Counted from the first letter of the stretch, positions 39,037-48,809 are shown. The stretch: DNA of 64,000 bases from Pseudidiomarina sediminum DSM 21906 (GCF_000423165.1 NZ_KE383983.1:1226376-1290375); one strand, 5' to 3'. Numbers and translations are program-made. Notes: generated from the letters alone by a model not told the origin.

Positions 39037-39964
39037 CGCCATTGGCGCTTTCTGCGCCGGTGGTTTCGTCCGGATCTTGGTAGTTTAAAAAATCTGTTGG
39101 GACACTGTGATCAAAGGCAGTGTCACCTTCAGCATTTTCCTGTCCATCTGCTTTAATTGTTTTAAACGCATAGAGTTCAGGATCAGCGAGGTGCGAAGGC
39201 ACGACGTTCTGCATGGCCGTGAACATACTTTCAATACGACCAGGGAACTGGCGATCCCATTGCCGCAACATTTCTTTAATCGCCTGACGTTGCAGGTTTT
39301 CTTGGGAACCACAGAGGTTGCACGGAATAATGGGGTAGTTCTGCTGTGCCGCATACGTCACAATGTCTTTTTCACGGACATACGCGAGCGGACGAATAAC
39401 CACGTGTTCACCGTTATCACTGACCAGTTTAGCCGGCATTGACTTCATTTTGCCGCCATAAAACATATTCAGCATCAAGGTTTCGAGCATATCGTCACGG
39501 TGATGACCGAGCGCGATTTTGGTTGCGCCAAGTTCTTTGGCAACGCGGTACAAGATACCACGACGTAGGCGCGAACAGAGCGAGCAAGTGGTTTTGCCTG
39601 CCGGGATCTTTTCTTTCACAATGCTATAGGTATCTTCTTCAACTATTTTGAAGTCGACCCCTTCTGCACTGAGGTATTCCGGCAATACATGTTCAGGGAA
39701 GCCAGGCTGTTTTTGATCTAAGTTGACGGCAACGAGCTCGAACCGAATTGGCGCAATCCGCTGCAACTGCCGTAACATCGACAACAAGGTGTAACTGTCT
39801 TTACCACCAGACAAGCACACCATAATCTTGTCGCCATCCTCGATCATGTTGAAATCTTCGATGGCGCGACCGACATAGCGGCGGATGCGTTTTTCTAACT
39901 TATTCAAGTTATAGCGTTGCTTCTTTGTTTGCTCGAGACTTGCCGTATCACTCATTACCGTCAT
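39011..39964 (-). CDS. ttcA: tRNA 2-thiocytidine synthase TtcA
   Basis: TtcA thiolates C32 of certain tRNAs using an Fe-S cluster and ATP. The PP-loop is SGGKDS at residues 52-57, and two CxxC pairs are visible ([12 protein letters not shown] and IPCNLCGSQ). I chose ATG 39964 because AGGTG precedes it; ATG 39955 (MSDTAS) is possible, and the frame opens at 40030. The product has 317 residues. The C-terminal tail after residue 280 is acidic and not conserved. It neighbours uspE, as in many gammaproteobacteria. Confidence 0.94.
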   Translation of the reverse strand: MTVMSDTASLEQTKKQRYNLNKLEKRIRRYVGRAIEDFNMIEDGDKIMVCLSGGKDSYTLLSMLRQLQRIAPIRFELVAVNLDQKQPGFPEHVLPEYLSAEGVDFKIVEEDTYSIVKEKIPAGKTTCSLCSRLRRGILYRVAKELGATKIALGHHRDDMLETLMLNMFYGGKMKSMPAKLVSDNGEHVVIRPLAYVREKDIVTYAAQQNYPIIPCNLCGSQENLQRQAIKEMLRQWDRQFPGRIESMFTAMQNVVPSHLADPELYAFKTIKADGQENAEGDTAFDHSVPTDFLNYQDPDETTGAESANGVIQVRNLS

Positions 39965-40007
39965 TACACCTAAACAGTTTAAATGGTTGCTGTACTGAAA
40001 AGGCGAA

Positions 40008-40937
40008 TTATAACTTAACCGGACTCTCAAAGCTCGCAGGTTTTACCGCCAGCAAATCACAATTGATTTGCTCAATCACATGCTCTGCTGTGTTGCCAAG
40101 GAGCGCGGCGCTAAAGCCGGTGCGACCAATCGTGCCTAACACGACCAACTCAGCATCAAGTTCTTCAGCAAGTTGTGGAATGATTTGCTCTGGTAAGCCT
40201 TCGCGCACATGTTGCTGCGCTGCCGGTATTGCAAAACGTTCCGCATGCTCGGCAAGAGCGACCTTGTGATTATCGGCAATCACTTCACGATAATTGGCGG
40301 TATCAAATTCAGGGATTTCTGCAGCAATCGTCACCGGTGCGCCGGGGTAGGCGTTGACCAAGTGCACTTCGCTGTGCAGGCAATTGGCGAAGCGCTGGGC
40401 CGCTTCAGTAATACGGGCATTGAGGCTGTCGTGATGCTCATGCTCTCCGGTGGTATGGATTGCAGCAAGGACTTTACCGTGCTCAGGCCATTGGTGTTCT
40501 TTAACCAATAACACTAAGCAGGGCGCTTTACGCAGTAAATGCCAGTCGGTAGGCGTAAATAAAATGTGCGCGAGACCTTCATGAGGGTGAGTGGCCTTGA
40601 CAATAATGTCGTGTTCACCAGCCAGCGCTGTTTCAATAATGGCCTCATAAGGGCGATGGTGCCAGACTACCTTCATCGAAATATCAAGATCGCGCGTGTT
40701 GTAGTCTTCTAACAGGTCTTGGATCCAAGCTTTGCGATCATTGATCAAACTATCTCGCATCGCATCGCGCTCTTCCGCAGCAAGCATCGTGGTCATTTCA
40801 TAAGAAAAATCGTAAATGGACAGCAACAAGGTGATGGACGCTTGGCTGATGCGTGCTAAATGCATGGCGCGGTTGAGCGCTTTCTGCTGTTGTTTGTCAG
40901 CGTCGAGAACGACTAAAATATTGTTTACACAAGACAT
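40008..40937 (-). CDS. uspE: Universal stress protein E
   Basis: UspE is a cytoplasmic stress protein with two tandem Usp domains (about 5-150 and 160-300); 309 residues. The N-terminal [19 protein letters not shown] and C-terminal [28 protein letters not shown] are diagnostic. ATG 40937 has GAGGTG at good spacing, better than ATG 40949. In E. coli and Shewanella uspE lies next to fnr; here no fnr gene is present, and the SafE-type gene is only 66 bases away. Confidence 0.93.
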   Translation of the reverse strand: MSCVNNILVVLDADKQQQKALNRAMHLARISQASITLLLSIYDFSYEMTTMLAAEERDAMRDSLINDRKAWIQDLLEDYNTRDLDISMKVVWHHRPYEAIIETALAGEHDIIVKATHPHEGLAHILFTPTDWHLLRKAPCLVLLVKEHQWPEHGKVLAAIHTTGEHEHHDSLNARITEAAQRFANCLHSEVHLVNAYPGAPVTIAAEIPEFDTANYREVIADNHKVALAEHAERFAIPAAQQHVREGLPEQIIPQLAEELDAELVVLGTIGRTGFSAALLGNTAEHVIEQINCDLLAVKPASFESPVKL

Positions 40938-40973
40938 CTTACACCTCATAACGGGCTATCACGATTGATCCCT

Positions 40974-41003
40974 AGTTTAGTCAGAATTCGACAGGGAAGC
41001 CAA
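40974..41003 (-). promoter_or_regulatory. Possible uspE promoter
   Basis: On the minus strand TTGGCT and TAAACT are 18 bases apart, with four matches each. They fill the short gap between the SafE-type gene and uspE. Confidence 0.3.
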
Positions 41004-41675
41004 CTAACTCATCGCTAAAGCTTGACGCAGCGCAATAACGGCGACCCAAAGCCCATAGACGATCATCAGAGCGCCCATGGCTTGGCGAAAACCTTGGCCA
41101 CGTAGAATGCTTTGCACAGCGCCACTGAACCAGCCAATGGCGAGCATGGCTGGTAATGTACCAAGACCAAACGCGAGCATGTAGAGCGCACCGCTCGCTG
41201 GCGTAGCGCTTAACGCAGCCCAACTTAAGGCGCTGTACACTAAACCACAGGGTAGCCAGCCCCAAAGGACACCAGCAAAGAAACGGGCGGGGAGTGATTG
41301 TTGTTGCCGCAAGGTTGCAGCAGTAGGTGCCAGTTTTTGCCACAGCGGTCGGCCTAAGGCTTCTAAGCGTTGTAAGCCGAGCCACCATTGGCCGAGGTAA
41401 CAGCCAAATGCAATTAAAAAGAAAGCGGCCAAAAAGCGCAGGGCAAGCAGGGCAGGTGCAAACTGCCCGAATGCGGCTTGACTGAGGGCGCCGACCAGAG
41501 CACCAGCAAGACTGTAGGATGCAAGTCGGCCCAGATTGTAGCTGAACAGCACGCTCAATGGTGCGCGTTGCTGGCCATTACCGCCCATTGCTCCGGCAAG
41601 ACCACCACACATGACGAGACAATGGCCCGCACCGGCCAGTCCCATGAGTAGGGCGGCGAATAAATCAAGCTCCAT
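41004..41675 (-). CDS. SafE/TauE-type membrane protein linked to cbb3 assembly
   Basis: This is a polytopic inner-membrane protein of 223 residues with about six membrane segments. The N-terminal motif GLAGAGHCLVMCGGLAGAM, with histidine and two cysteines in the first segment, marks the 'sulfite exporter TauE/SafE' (UreH/DsbD-like) subgroup found after ccoS. Its exact role is unknown; a part in copper or heme handling for cbb3 oxidase is inferred from position and the HCxxxC metal-ligand pattern. Its start overlaps the end of ccoS by 11 bases. Confidence 0.82.
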   Translation of the reverse strand: MELDLFAALLMGLAGAGHCLVMCGGLAGAMGGNGQQRAPLSVLFSYNLGRLASYSLAGALVGALSQAAFGQFAPALLALRFLAAFFLIAFGCYLGQWWLGLQRLEALGRPLWQKLAPTAATLRQQQSLPARFFAGVLWGWLPCGLVYSALSWAALSATPASGALYMLAFGLGTLPAMLAIGWFSGAVQSILRGQGFRQAMGALMIVYGLWVAVIALRQALAMS

Positions 41676-41838
41676 CGTCGTCTTTATCGCGCTTAGGTTT
41701 GTCCTCGTCTAAGAGGATGTTCATGCCTTGGCGCTCGAGATCTTCGAATTGGTCGCTGCGTACCGCCCAAAAGAAAATTACAACGGCGATAATCACAAAT
41801 ACAATCGCGATAGGAATGAGCAGGTATAAACTTTCCAC
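41665..41838 (-). CDS. ccoS: cbb3 oxidase maturation protein CcoS
   Basis: CcoS is a tiny membrane protein needed for cofactor insertion into cbb3 oxidase. The 57-residue product starts at GTG 41838 after AGAGG. It has one membrane segment (about 4-26) followed by FFWAVRSDQFEDLERQG, which is the family signature, and a Lys/Asp-rich tail. It is too short for routine gene calling. It lies between ccoI (15-base gap) and the SafE-type gene. Confidence 0.92.
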   Translation of the reverse strand: MESLYLLIPIAIVFVIIAVVIFFWAVRSDQFEDLERQGMNILLDEDKPKRDKDDDGA

Positions 41839-41853
41839 ACTTACCTCTGCTTG

Positions 41854-44292
41854 TTAGCGTTTTGGCTGACGATTCAGGCGCAACGAGTTCGCTAAGACTA
41901 ATAACGAACTGAGCGACATCCCAATCGCAGCAATATAAGGTGTGACCCAGCCCATCACCGCAACTGGGATAATGCCAATATTATACAGCAGTGCCCAACT
42001 AATGTTTTGTCGTAACACGCGACGACTTTTCTTGGTGGCGTCAAGTAAGGCTAACACCGCACTAAGATCGTTGCGCATCGCCACCACATCTGCGGCTTGG
42101 CGCGCGAGATCGGCAGCTTGACCGAAGGTCATTGAGACATCGGCTTGCGCTAACACCGGTCCATCGTTGATACCATCACCGATCATCAACACTGGACCCT
42201 GTTGCTGCTGTTGTTTGACATAAGCAAGCTTGTCCTGCGGCAAGCATTCAGCAACCACCTTAGTGATACCAAGCTGTTCTGCGACCTTGCGGGCGTTGCT
42301 CTGTTTATCACCGGTGAGCATGACCACTTCAAAGCCCTGCTGCTGGAGCGTCTTGACCGTTGAGGCGGCATCGTCTCGCAATTGATCTACGACATGATAG
42401 TAGGCAAGTACCTCATGCTCGGTCGCTAAGATGACATTGGCTGAGGTTTGCGCGCTTAACTCTGGGTGCCAATGGGCAAGATAGCGCGGCGCGCCCATAC
42501 GAATTTCTTGCTGGGTGCCATCATTGGCGTGCCATTGTCCACGGATGCCTTCACCGAGGTCGACCACCACCTGCGAGAGTTGCACGTGCTGTTCAGGTTG
42601 AAGGCTTTTAAACGGCAGCGCGAGTGGATGCTCTGAATGTAATTCAAGCGCATAGGCAAGGGCATCCGCAAGCACCGGTTGTTGGCTCGGATACTCGCGC
42701 TGGTGTAACGCGAACTGACCGCTGGTAAGGGTGCCGGTTTTATCAACCACGATAGTTTTCACATCACGCAGCGCCTCAATGGTATCGGTATTACGTAAAA
42801 TAATGCCATTGCGATTGAGCTGGTGAATGACACCAGTCACCGCTGTCGGTGCTGCCAGCGCTAAGGCACATGGGCAGGTGGCCACAAGCACCGCCAGCGT
42901 TACCCAAAATGCTTCTGCGGGATCAATAAAGGACCAAATCAGAAAGGTTGCCGCGGCCAGTAGTAGTAACTGTTTCACGAACTGATTGGCTAAACGTTCC
43001 GCGCGCTCGGCAAGTTTAGGTTTATTTGCGAGAGCTTGGTCCTGTAACGCGGCGATTTTTGCCATCACCGTGCTTTGTTGGGTCGCTGCTACTTGTAGTC
43101 GTAGCGGCTGACTTTGATTGAGTGTGCCAGCGAGCACGGTATCGCCTTGGCGATGCACCACAGGCACACTTTCGCCAGTCAGCATACTTTCATTCACATC
43201 AGCTTCTTGGCTCAATAGAACGCCATCTGCTGGTAAGGTTTGCCCAGGCAACACCCGCACAATGTCCCCGGCGCTAAGTTGATTCACGGCGACACTTTCC
43301 AAGCTGCCGTCTGCAGTTTCACGCTCGGCCGTGGCTGGCAACAACTTGACGAGGTTAGCGGCTGTTGCAATGGCGCGTTGCTTGGCGAGTAATTCAAAAT
43401 AACGCCCAGCCAACAAGAAGAAGGTGAACATACTGACCGATTCGAAATAGACTTCGCCTTCATTGATCACGGTCGCGTAGACGCTTGCACCATAGGCACT
43501 GAGCAGTGCGAGACTCACGGGCACGTCCATATTAAGTTGTCGTGCTTGGATACTGCGCAGCGCGGATAAATAAAAGGGTTGGGCGCTGTACAGTAGCACC
43601 GGGGTGGCAAAAAGGAGACTGATCCACCAGAAAAATTGCCGCATATTGCCGTCGACTTCATCGACGACCCCAAAATATAGTGCCACGGCGATCATCATTA
43701 CTTGCATGGTCGCAAGCCCGGCAATGCCAATCCGACGGACGAAGTAGCGCCGACGTCGTTTGAAATCTTGTTCTTGTGTCGCTGCTTGAAACGGCAAGGC
43801 ACGGTAGCCGAGTCCGGCTATTTGGCTGAGTAACTGACTCAGCTTCACCTGTTTTGGTTGCCAGGTGATTGTGACGCGCTCAGTTGTGGCATTCACGCGT
43901 GCTTGATGCACACCTTGCAATTGCATTAATTGCTGTTCAATCAACCAAGCACAGGCCGCGCAGGTCATACCTTCGATCGATAAGGTTGTGGTGCGCAGGC
44001 CGTTGGCTTCAAGCTGGGTAAATTGGGCTTGTAAGTCGTCTTGGTCATAAGCTTCCAACTGTTTAAGTTCTTCTGGAAGCAGAGGAATTTGTAATGGGTT
44101 ACTGGTATCTCGGTACTGATAGAAATGCAGCAACCCTTGTTGATCAATGGTTTGTGCAACCGCTTGACAGCCATAACAGCACACGTCACGTTGCTGCTCA
44201 GCCACTTTTACCTGATAGCCGCCATCATCGGGGAGGGGTTGCAAGCAATGAAAGCAATGTCCCGCAGGGGGTTGCGGTAGCACATTTGTCAT
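41854..44292 (-). CDS. ccoI: cbb3-type copper-transporting P1B ATPase
   Basis: CcoI (FixI/CopA2) supplies copper to the CuB site of cbb3 oxidase. The 812-residue protein has an N-terminal cysteine cluster (C13, C16, C38, C39, C42), then a heavy-metal domain with C111 and C114 in GMTCAACAW. About eight membrane segments follow, with the CPC motif in ATCPCALALAAPTA. DKTGTLTSGQ with the phosphorylated aspartate, SEHPLAL and GDGINDGPVLAQAD complete the P-type core. It follows ccoH by three bases. Confidence 0.95.
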   Translation of the reverse strand: MTNVLPQPPAGHCFHCLQPLPDDGGYQVKVAEQQRDVCCYGCQAVAQTIDQQGLLHFYQYRDTSNPLQIPLLPEELKQLEAYDQDDLQAQFTQLEANGLRTTTLSIEGMTCAACAWLIEQQLMQLQGVHQARVNATTERVTITWQPKQVKLSQLLSQIAGLGYRALPFQAATQEQDFKRRRRYFVRRIGIAGLATMQVMMIAVALYFGVVDEVDGNMRQFFWWISLLFATPVLLYSAQPFYLSALRSIQARQLNMDVPVSLALLSAYGASVYATVINEGEVYFESVSMFTFFLLAGRYFELLAKQRAIATAANLVKLLPATAERETADGSLESVAVNQLSAGDIVRVLPGQTLPADGVLLSQEADVNESMLTGESVPVVHRQGDTVLAGTLNQSQPLRLQVAATQQSTVMAKIAALQDQALANKPKLAERAERLANQFVKQLLLLAAATFLIWSFIDPAEAFWVTLAVLVATCPCALALAAPTAVTGVIHQLNRNGIILRNTDTIEALRDVKTIVVDKTGTLTSGQFALHQREYPSQQPVLADALAYALELHSEHPLALPFKSLQPEQHVQLSQVVVDLGEGIRGQWHANDGTQQEIRMGAPRYLAHWHPELSAQTSANVILATEHEVLAYYHVVDQLRDDAASTVKTLQQQGFEVVMLTGDKQSNARKVAEQLGITKVVAECLPQDKLAYVKQQQQQGPVLMIGDGINDGPVLAQADVSMTFGQAADLARQAADVVAMRNDLSAVLALLDATKKSRRVLRQNISWALLYNIGIIPVAVMGWVTPYIAAIGMSLSSLLVLANSLRLNRQPKR

Positions 44293-44295
44293 CGA

Positions 44296-44802
44296 TTAAA
44301 CGCCGTACGTTAGCGGTTTTAAGGTAATTTCTTCTTTGCTTGGTAGCTGCACTTGTTGGCTCAAACGCCAGCTCTTATCAAATGGCGTGATGGTAATGGT
44401 CCATTTGCCATCATGTGCATTCACGACCGCTGGGAGTTCACCACGAAACTCCTGATTACCATCAGCGGTGAGCACGAGATTAAAGTCACGCTCGGCGATG
44501 GTGGTGTGATGAAAACTCACATTTAGGGCGGTGAGTTGGCTTGGCTGACCAGAGGTGAAACGCAACACCAGTTGCTTGGCATCGTGACGCAAACTCAAGC
44601 TAATATCACGCGCTTGGGCTTCTTTCACTTTTTCGACTTCAGCGTTAATGCCACGACCTTTTTTATAATAGTCGTCAACCACCATAGCGTTATCGCTATA
44701 GCGCGAGGCAATGCTTAAGGTAATCACCATCGCAATAATGACCGAGAACGGAATACACATTAAGAACCAAGGCCAAAACTGCTTATACCACGGCTTCTCC
44801 AT
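44296..44802 (-). CDS. ccoH: cbb3 oxidase assembly protein CcoH (FixH family)
   Basis: CcoH is a single-span membrane protein that binds the cbb3 complex during assembly. The 168-residue protein has a membrane segment at about 10-32 (WPWFLMCIPFSVIIAMVIT) and a periplasmic FixH domain with VDDYYKKGRGIN and GKWTITITPFDKSWRL. It follows ccoP after a terminator. The ccoG gene, which usually precedes it, is not present in the 60-base gap. Confidence 0.9.
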   Translation of the reverse strand: MEKPWYKQFWPWFLMCIPFSVIIAMVITLSIASRYSDNAMVVDDYYKKGRGINAEVEKVKEAQARDISLSLRHDAKQLVLRFTSGQPSQLTALNVSFHHTTIAERDFNLVLTADGNQEFRGELPAVVNAHDGKWTITITPFDKSWRLSQQVQLPSKEEITLKPLTYGV

Positions 44803-44834
44803 TACAACACTCCTCAGGTTTACGCTTGCTAAGA

Positions 44835-44858
44835 AAAACCCCGCCTAAGCGGGGTTTT
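44835..44858 (-). terminator. Terminator after ccoP
   Basis: A symmetric stem (AAAACCCCGC at 44835-44844, GCGGGGTTTT at 44849-44858) has a four-base loop. On the minus strand it ends with TTTTTCTT, so it should partly stop ccoNOQP transcripts before ccoH. Read-through would still express the assembly genes. Confidence 0.85.
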
Positions 44859-44862
44859 CATT

Positions 44863-45813
44863 TTAGTCGTTTGAAAGCCCGTAGACGTAGGCACTAATGA
44901 CATGGATTTTATCCTCTCCGAGGATATCTTTCCACGCTGGCATAACGCCATTTCGGCCATTACGAATGGTCTCTTCAATCGTTTCTTGTGAACCACCATA
45001 TAACCAGATGTTATCGGTTAGGTTAGGTGCGCCCAATTGCTGATTACCTTTACCATCAGCTCCGTGACACGCTGAACATACTGCAAAGTTCTTTTGACCT
45101 GCTGCAGCGAGTTCAGGGTCTACTTTACGACCGCTCAAGCTTAACACGTAAGTCGCAAGCTCAGAGATCTGCTGATCGTTAAACTGGTTACCAAAAGGTG
45201 TCATCACACCGTTACGACCGTCAAGCAAGGTTTTCTTGATATGCTCAGGTGAACCACCATAGAGCCAGTCGCTATCGGTTAAGTTCGGGAAGCCTTTACC
45301 GCCCATTGCGTTTGAACCGTGACATTGTGCACAGTTCTGCAAGAACAAGCGTTGGCCAATCTCCGTTGCTTCTGGATCTTTCGCAAGCTCTTCGATAGGG
45401 CGTTGTGAAAGGGCAGCAAACAATGGACCGAACTCATCGTCAGCAGCTTTGACTTCACGGTCATACTGAACGATAAGTCCAGCTTCACGATTCGCTTCAG
45501 TCGCCGCTTTTGATTCTGCGATTGATAAGACCTCTTGGTTAGAACTACTCCAGCCAAGTAAGCCTTTAAAGTTTCCTAAACCTGGGAATAATGCCAAGTA
45601 AATGAAACCCCACACAATGGTGACCCAGAAGAGAATCATCCACCAGCGTGGTAATGGGTTGTTAATCTCAACGATACCGTCGTACTCATGATCCATGAGT
45701 TCGCCTTCTTTAATTCCGGTAAAGTTGGTCATATTCCAGCGTAATAGCCATATGATAAAGACTAAGAACGCAAGGGTTAGGACAATAATCCATGCACTCC
45801 AGAAGCTACTCAT
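44863..45813 (-). CDS. ccoP: cbb3 oxidase subunit III, diheme cytochrome c
   Basis: CcoP passes electrons from cytochrome bc1 to CcoO/CcoN. The 316-residue protein has two N-terminal membrane segments (about 7-28 and 57-77) and two cytochrome c domains, with heme motifs in NCAQCHGS and CSACHGAD. I chose ATG 45813 (MSSFWSAW) behind GGAG; a longer open frame to 45936 overlaps ccoQ and lacks similarity. It overlaps the ccoQ stop by eight bases. Confidence 0.96.
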   Translation of the reverse strand: MSSFWSAWIIVLTLAFLVFIIWLLRWNMTNFTGIKEGELMDHEYDGIVEINNPLPRWWMILFWVTIVWGFIYLALFPGLGNFKGLLGWSSSNQEVLSIAESKAATEANREAGLIVQYDREVKAADDEFGPLFAALSQRPIEELAKDPEATEIGQRLFLQNCAQCHGSNAMGGKGFPNLTDSDWLYGGSPEHIKKTLLDGRNGVMTPFGNQFNDQQISELATYVLSLSGRKVDPELAAAGQKNFAVCSACHGADGKGNQQLGAPNLTDNIWLYGGSQETIEETIRNGRNGVMPAWKDILGEDKIHVISAYVYGLSND

Positions 45814-45997
45814 TGTTCTTCGACTCCTGTTTAGTATTGCCTTGCTTGTTGTTGCGTTGCTCATCTTCTTCGAAGATAGAGTTGGCGGCCTCATCAAAGC
45901 GCTTTTTACGCCCTTTGCTGTATGCCCACAAACCAATGCAAATGAACAATACGAAAACTAAAACTGTGTATAAACTACGCCAGGTGATGTAATCCAT
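45806..45997 (-). CDS. ccoQ: cbb3 oxidase subunit CcoQ (subunit IV)
   Basis: CcoQ is a small single-span subunit that stabilises the oxidase. The 63-residue protein has one membrane segment (about 8-26, including VLVFVLFICIGLWAY) followed by YSKGRKKRFDEAANSIFEED, which is typical. It lies between ccoO (two-base gap) and ccoP (eight-base overlap). Confidence 0.93.
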   Translation of the reverse strand: MDYITWRSLYTVLVFVLFICIGLWAYSKGRKKRFDEAANSIFEEDEQRNNKQGNTKQESKNNE

Positions 45998-45999
45998 GA

Positions 46000-46620
46000 C
46001 TAGTTTGCCTGTTGTTGTAACGCCGTTCCTAGCGACTGTAGGTAAGCAATCAATGCTTCCATTTCAGTCTTACCAACAACTGCAGCCTGCGCACCCGCGA
46101 TGTCTTCATCAGTGTAAGGCACACCGAATTGACGGAAGACTTCCATCTTCTTCGCAGTGTATTCACCATCAAGCGTATTTTCCGCTAACCATGGGAATGC
46201 AGGCATGTTTGATTCAGGAACAACAACACGTGGATCCATCAAGTGAACGTAGTGCCACTCGTCACTGTAACGACCGCCAACACGGGCAAGGTCAGGACCA
46301 GTACGCTTAGAACCCCATAAGAATGGACGTTCCCAAACGTGCTCGCCGGCCAGTGAGTAGTGACCATAACGTTCGGTTTCAGCACGGAATGGACGAATCA
46401 TCTGACTGTGACAGTTGTTACAACCTTCACGGATATAGATGTCACGACCTTCCAATTCCAATGCTGTATAAGGCGTTAGTCCTTCCACAGGAACGTTGGT
46501 TTGTTTCTGGAATAACAATGGCGTAATTTCTACCAAACCACCAATCGAGATTGCGAGGGTAGCGAAAATAGCCAACCAACCAACGCGTTTCTCAACCCAA
46601 TCGTGCTTAATGTTTTTCAT
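46000..46620 (-). CDS. ccoO: cbb3 oxidase subunit II, monoheme cytochrome c
   Basis: CcoO is the membrane-anchored monoheme c subunit. The 206-residue protein has an N-terminal membrane segment (about 14-36) and the heme-attachment motif in [31 protein letters not shown] and a C-terminal [12 protein letters not shown] are as expected. It follows ccoN by 11 bases in the ccoNOQP operon. Confidence 0.97.
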   Translation of the reverse strand: MKNIKHDWVEKRVGWLAIFATLAISIGGLVEITPLLFQKQTNVPVEGLTPYTALELEGRDIYIREGCNNCHSQMIRPFRAETERYGHYSLAGEHVWERPFLWGSKRTGPDLARVGGRYSDEWHYVHLMDPRVVVPESNMPAFPWLAENTLDGEYTAKKMEVFRQFGVPYTDEDIAGAQAAVVGKTEMEALIAYLQSLGTALQQQAN

Positions 46621-46631
46621 ACTAAGACTCC

Positions 46632-48086
46632 TTAAGCTGATTGCGCTGCCGCTTCACGAGGCGCGACATCGATGGTTTCAGTAGTAGGTTTACCCGCTTT
46701 AATAGTACGGTACGCGTTCACTGCCATCAGGATCATACCTGCAACGATGAATAAGCCACCGACAAAACGGATGAACCAGAAAGGATACGACTCAGATACG
46801 CTTTCTACGAAGCTGTAGGTGAGGGTACCGTCGTCTGCGTTCACTGCACGCCACATAAGACCTTGCATTACACCAGAGATCCACAGTGCCACGATGTAAA
46901 GAACAACACCGATAGTGTGCAGCCAGAAGTGGATATTGATCCAACGCACGCTGTGTATTTGTGTTTGACCCCAAAGACGTGGAATCAAGTAGTACATTGC
47001 ACCGATAGTGATCATCGCAACCCAACCAAGCGCACCAGAGTGAACGTGGCCGATCGTCCAGTCAGTGTAGTGCGACAAGGCGTTAACTGACTTGATCGAC
47101 ATCATCGGGCCTTCGAACGTTGACATGCCGTAGAACGACAGTGACACGATCAAGAAGCGTAAGATAGGGTCGGTTTTGAGTTTATGCCACGCACCTGACA
47201 AGGTCATGATACCGTTGATCATACCGCCCCAAGAAGGAACGAATAGAATCACTGACATCACCATACCTAATGACTGAGTCCAGTCAGGTAGAGCGGTATA
47301 GTGCAAGTGGTGAGGACCAGCCCAGATATAAAGACCGATCAGAGCCCAGAAGTGCACTACTGACAAGCGGTATGAGTAAACCGGACGCTCTGCTTGCTTA
47401 GGTACGAAGTAGTACATCATGCCCAAGAAGCCAGCGGTAAGTAGGAAACCTACAGCGTTATGACCGTACCACCATTGCACCATCGCATCGACAGCACCTG
47501 CGTAGACACTGTACGACTTGGTGAACGACACTGGCATGGCCATGCTGTTCACGATGTGCAAGACCGCGATAACAATGATAAACGCACCGTAGAACCAGTT
47601 CGCAACATAAATGTGCGAGGTGTTACGTTTAACAAGCGTTCCAAAGAACACGATAACGTAAGCGATCCACGACAAAGCAATAAGAATGTCGATTGGCCAC
47701 TCAAGTTCGGCGTATTCTTTTGAGCTGGTCAAACCCATAGGCAGGGTAATAACAGCAAGAACGATGATGGTTTGCCATGACCAAAATACAAACGACGCTA
47801 ACTTGTCAGAAAACAGCTTGGTACGGCAGGTTTTCTGAACGATATAGAACGACGTTCCCATTAGCGCAGAGGTACCAAACGCAAAAATTACCGCGTTGGT
47901 GTGTAATGGACGTAAGCGTGAATAGGTAAGCCAAGGAGTGTCGAAATTGAGCTCAGGCCAAATTAGCTGAGCGGCAATCCATACCCCGAGAGCCATACCG
48001 ATGATTCCCCAAACAATGGTCATGACAGTAAACTGTCGGACGACCTTGAGGTTGTATTCGATTTGTTGTGGATTTGTTTGACTCAT
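46632..48086 (-). CDS. ccoN: cbb3 oxidase catalytic subunit I
   Basis: CcoN is the heme-copper catalytic subunit of the high-affinity oxidase used at low oxygen. The 484-residue protein has about twelve membrane segments and the metal-ligand histidines in [33 protein letters not shown] and [14 protein letters not shown]. It is the first gene of the leftward ccoNOQP operon. No TTGAT-N4-ATCAA FNR box is visible upstream; instead there is a TTGTC-N9-GACAA palindrome. Confidence 0.97.
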   Translation of the reverse strand: MSQTNPQQIEYNLKVVRQFTVMTIVWGIIGMALGVWIAAQLIWPELNFDTPWLTYSRLRPLHTNAVIFAFGTSALMGTSFYIVQKTCRTKLFSDKLASFVFWSWQTIIVLAVITLPMGLTSSKEYAELEWPIDILIALSWIAYVIVFFGTLVKRNTSHIYVANWFYGAFIIVIAVLHIVNSMAMPVSFTKSYSVYAGAVDAMVQWWYGHNAVGFLLTAGFLGMMYYFVPKQAERPVYSYRLSVVHFWALIGLYIWAGPHHLHYTALPDWTQSLGMVMSVILFVPSWGGMINGIMTLSGAWHKLKTDPILRFLIVSLSFYGMSTFEGPMMSIKSVNALSHYTDWTIGHVHSGALGWVAMITIGAMYYLIPRLWGQTQIHSVRWINIHFWLHTIGVVLYIVALWISGVMQGLMWRAVNADDGTLTYSFVESVSESYPFWFIRFVGGLFIVAGMILMAVNAYRTIKAGKPTTETIDVAPREAAAQSA

Positions 48087-48145
48087 TTTTTATTTCCGCG
48101 TTGATGCTCTGTTAAAAAGCAGAGTAACGTGACAATGATGACCGC

Positions 48146-48164
48146 TTGTCGGATACTTTGACAA
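48146..48164. promoter_or_regulatory. Palindrome in the ccoN regulatory gap
   Basis: TTGTC (48146-48150) and GACAA (48160-48164) form a perfect inverted repeat with a nine-base spacer, 60 bases upstream of ccoN and 97 bases upstream of the divergent exported-protein gene. It does not match the FNR or ANR consensus. It may be an operator of unknown type or chance. Confidence 0.3.
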
Positions 48165-48260
48165 ACCCCTGTAGTGTATGACGAATAGCCATAAAAATAC
48201 AGGTGATAAAGTACTAAAACCTAAAGCGTCGTGCCAACTCGAAGAAAAATTAACCAAGCC

Positions 48261-48710
48261 ATGAAACAACACAATACATTTGCTCATATATCCATCAATT
48301 TTTCTAAGTTGAAAAGGGGTTTTCTCCTTCTCTTGTTGACGCTGCATAGTATCGCTTGCAGCTCAGAATCAACGCAACCACTACCGTTAACAAAAATTGA
48401 TCTACATCAACAAAAGATTTTTTTGTGGTTACCCCAGCAGCCAGTGCCCATCGAACAAGCTTTGACGCTGCGTTTAGAGGTGCCAGAAAACGTCACGCCA
48501 GAACTTAGTCAAGTCGAAGGGGTGTCGATGTATATGGGGACAATTCCGTTGATGTGGCAGCAGCTCAGTCCGACCGAATGGCAGGCGACGTTGTATCTCG
48601 GTGCTTGTACCGATCCGAAAATGGAGTGGCGGTTAACGGTGCCGTTACGGCATGAGTTGGCGACAGTGCCGCAAAGTGTCTCTTATCTATTTACCAGCGC
48701 AGCAAATTGA
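48261..48710 (+). CDS. Uncharacterised exported protein divergent from ccoN
   Basis: I do not recognise a named family with certainty. From ATG 48261 the product has 149 residues; GTG 48231 is an upstream alternative. A basic N-terminus (KLKRG) and hydrophobic core (FLLLLLTLHSIA) end in Cys33, suggesting a signal peptide with a weak lipobox (SIAC). The mature part is predicted to be beta-rich, with a Met/Cys pattern: VSMYMGTIPLMW, then LYLGACTDPKMEW. Such Met and Cys residues could bind copper. Its position, sharing a regulatory gap with ccoN, suggests a role in cbb3 oxidase or copper handling, but this is inference. Confidence 0.75.
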   Translation: MKQHNTFAHISINFSKLKRGFLLLLLTLHSIACSSESTQPLPLTKIDLHQQKIFLWLPQQPVPIEQALTLRLEVPENVTPELSQVEGVSMYMGTIPLMWQQLSPTEWQATLYLGACTDPKMEWRLTVPLRHELATVPQSVSYLFTSAAN

Positions 48711-48746
48711 AACAATTTGCTGTGATCTTAGTGGTTGAAGTCATGC

Positions 48747-48752
48747 TATAGT
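48747..48752 (+). promoter_or_regulatory. Extended -10 promoter of nfeD-qmcA
   Basis: TATAGT (48747-48752; five of six matches) is preceded by TGC, forming an extended -10. No clear -35 is seen. It lies 57 bases before the nfeD start. Confidence 0.45.
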
Positions 48753-48809
48753 GTCGCTAACAGTGTGTTAACAACTGTGGCAGATACATTATTCAACGAA
48801 GGAGAGGCC

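Noticed and set aside
45814-45936. N-terminal extension of ccoP
   Set aside because: Overlaps ccoQ in another frame; the MSSFWSAW start has a ribosome site and matches the family.
48087-48260. FNR box upstream of ccoN
   Set aside because: No TTGAT-N4-ATCAA-like sequence on either strand; only TTGTC-N9-GACAA is seen.
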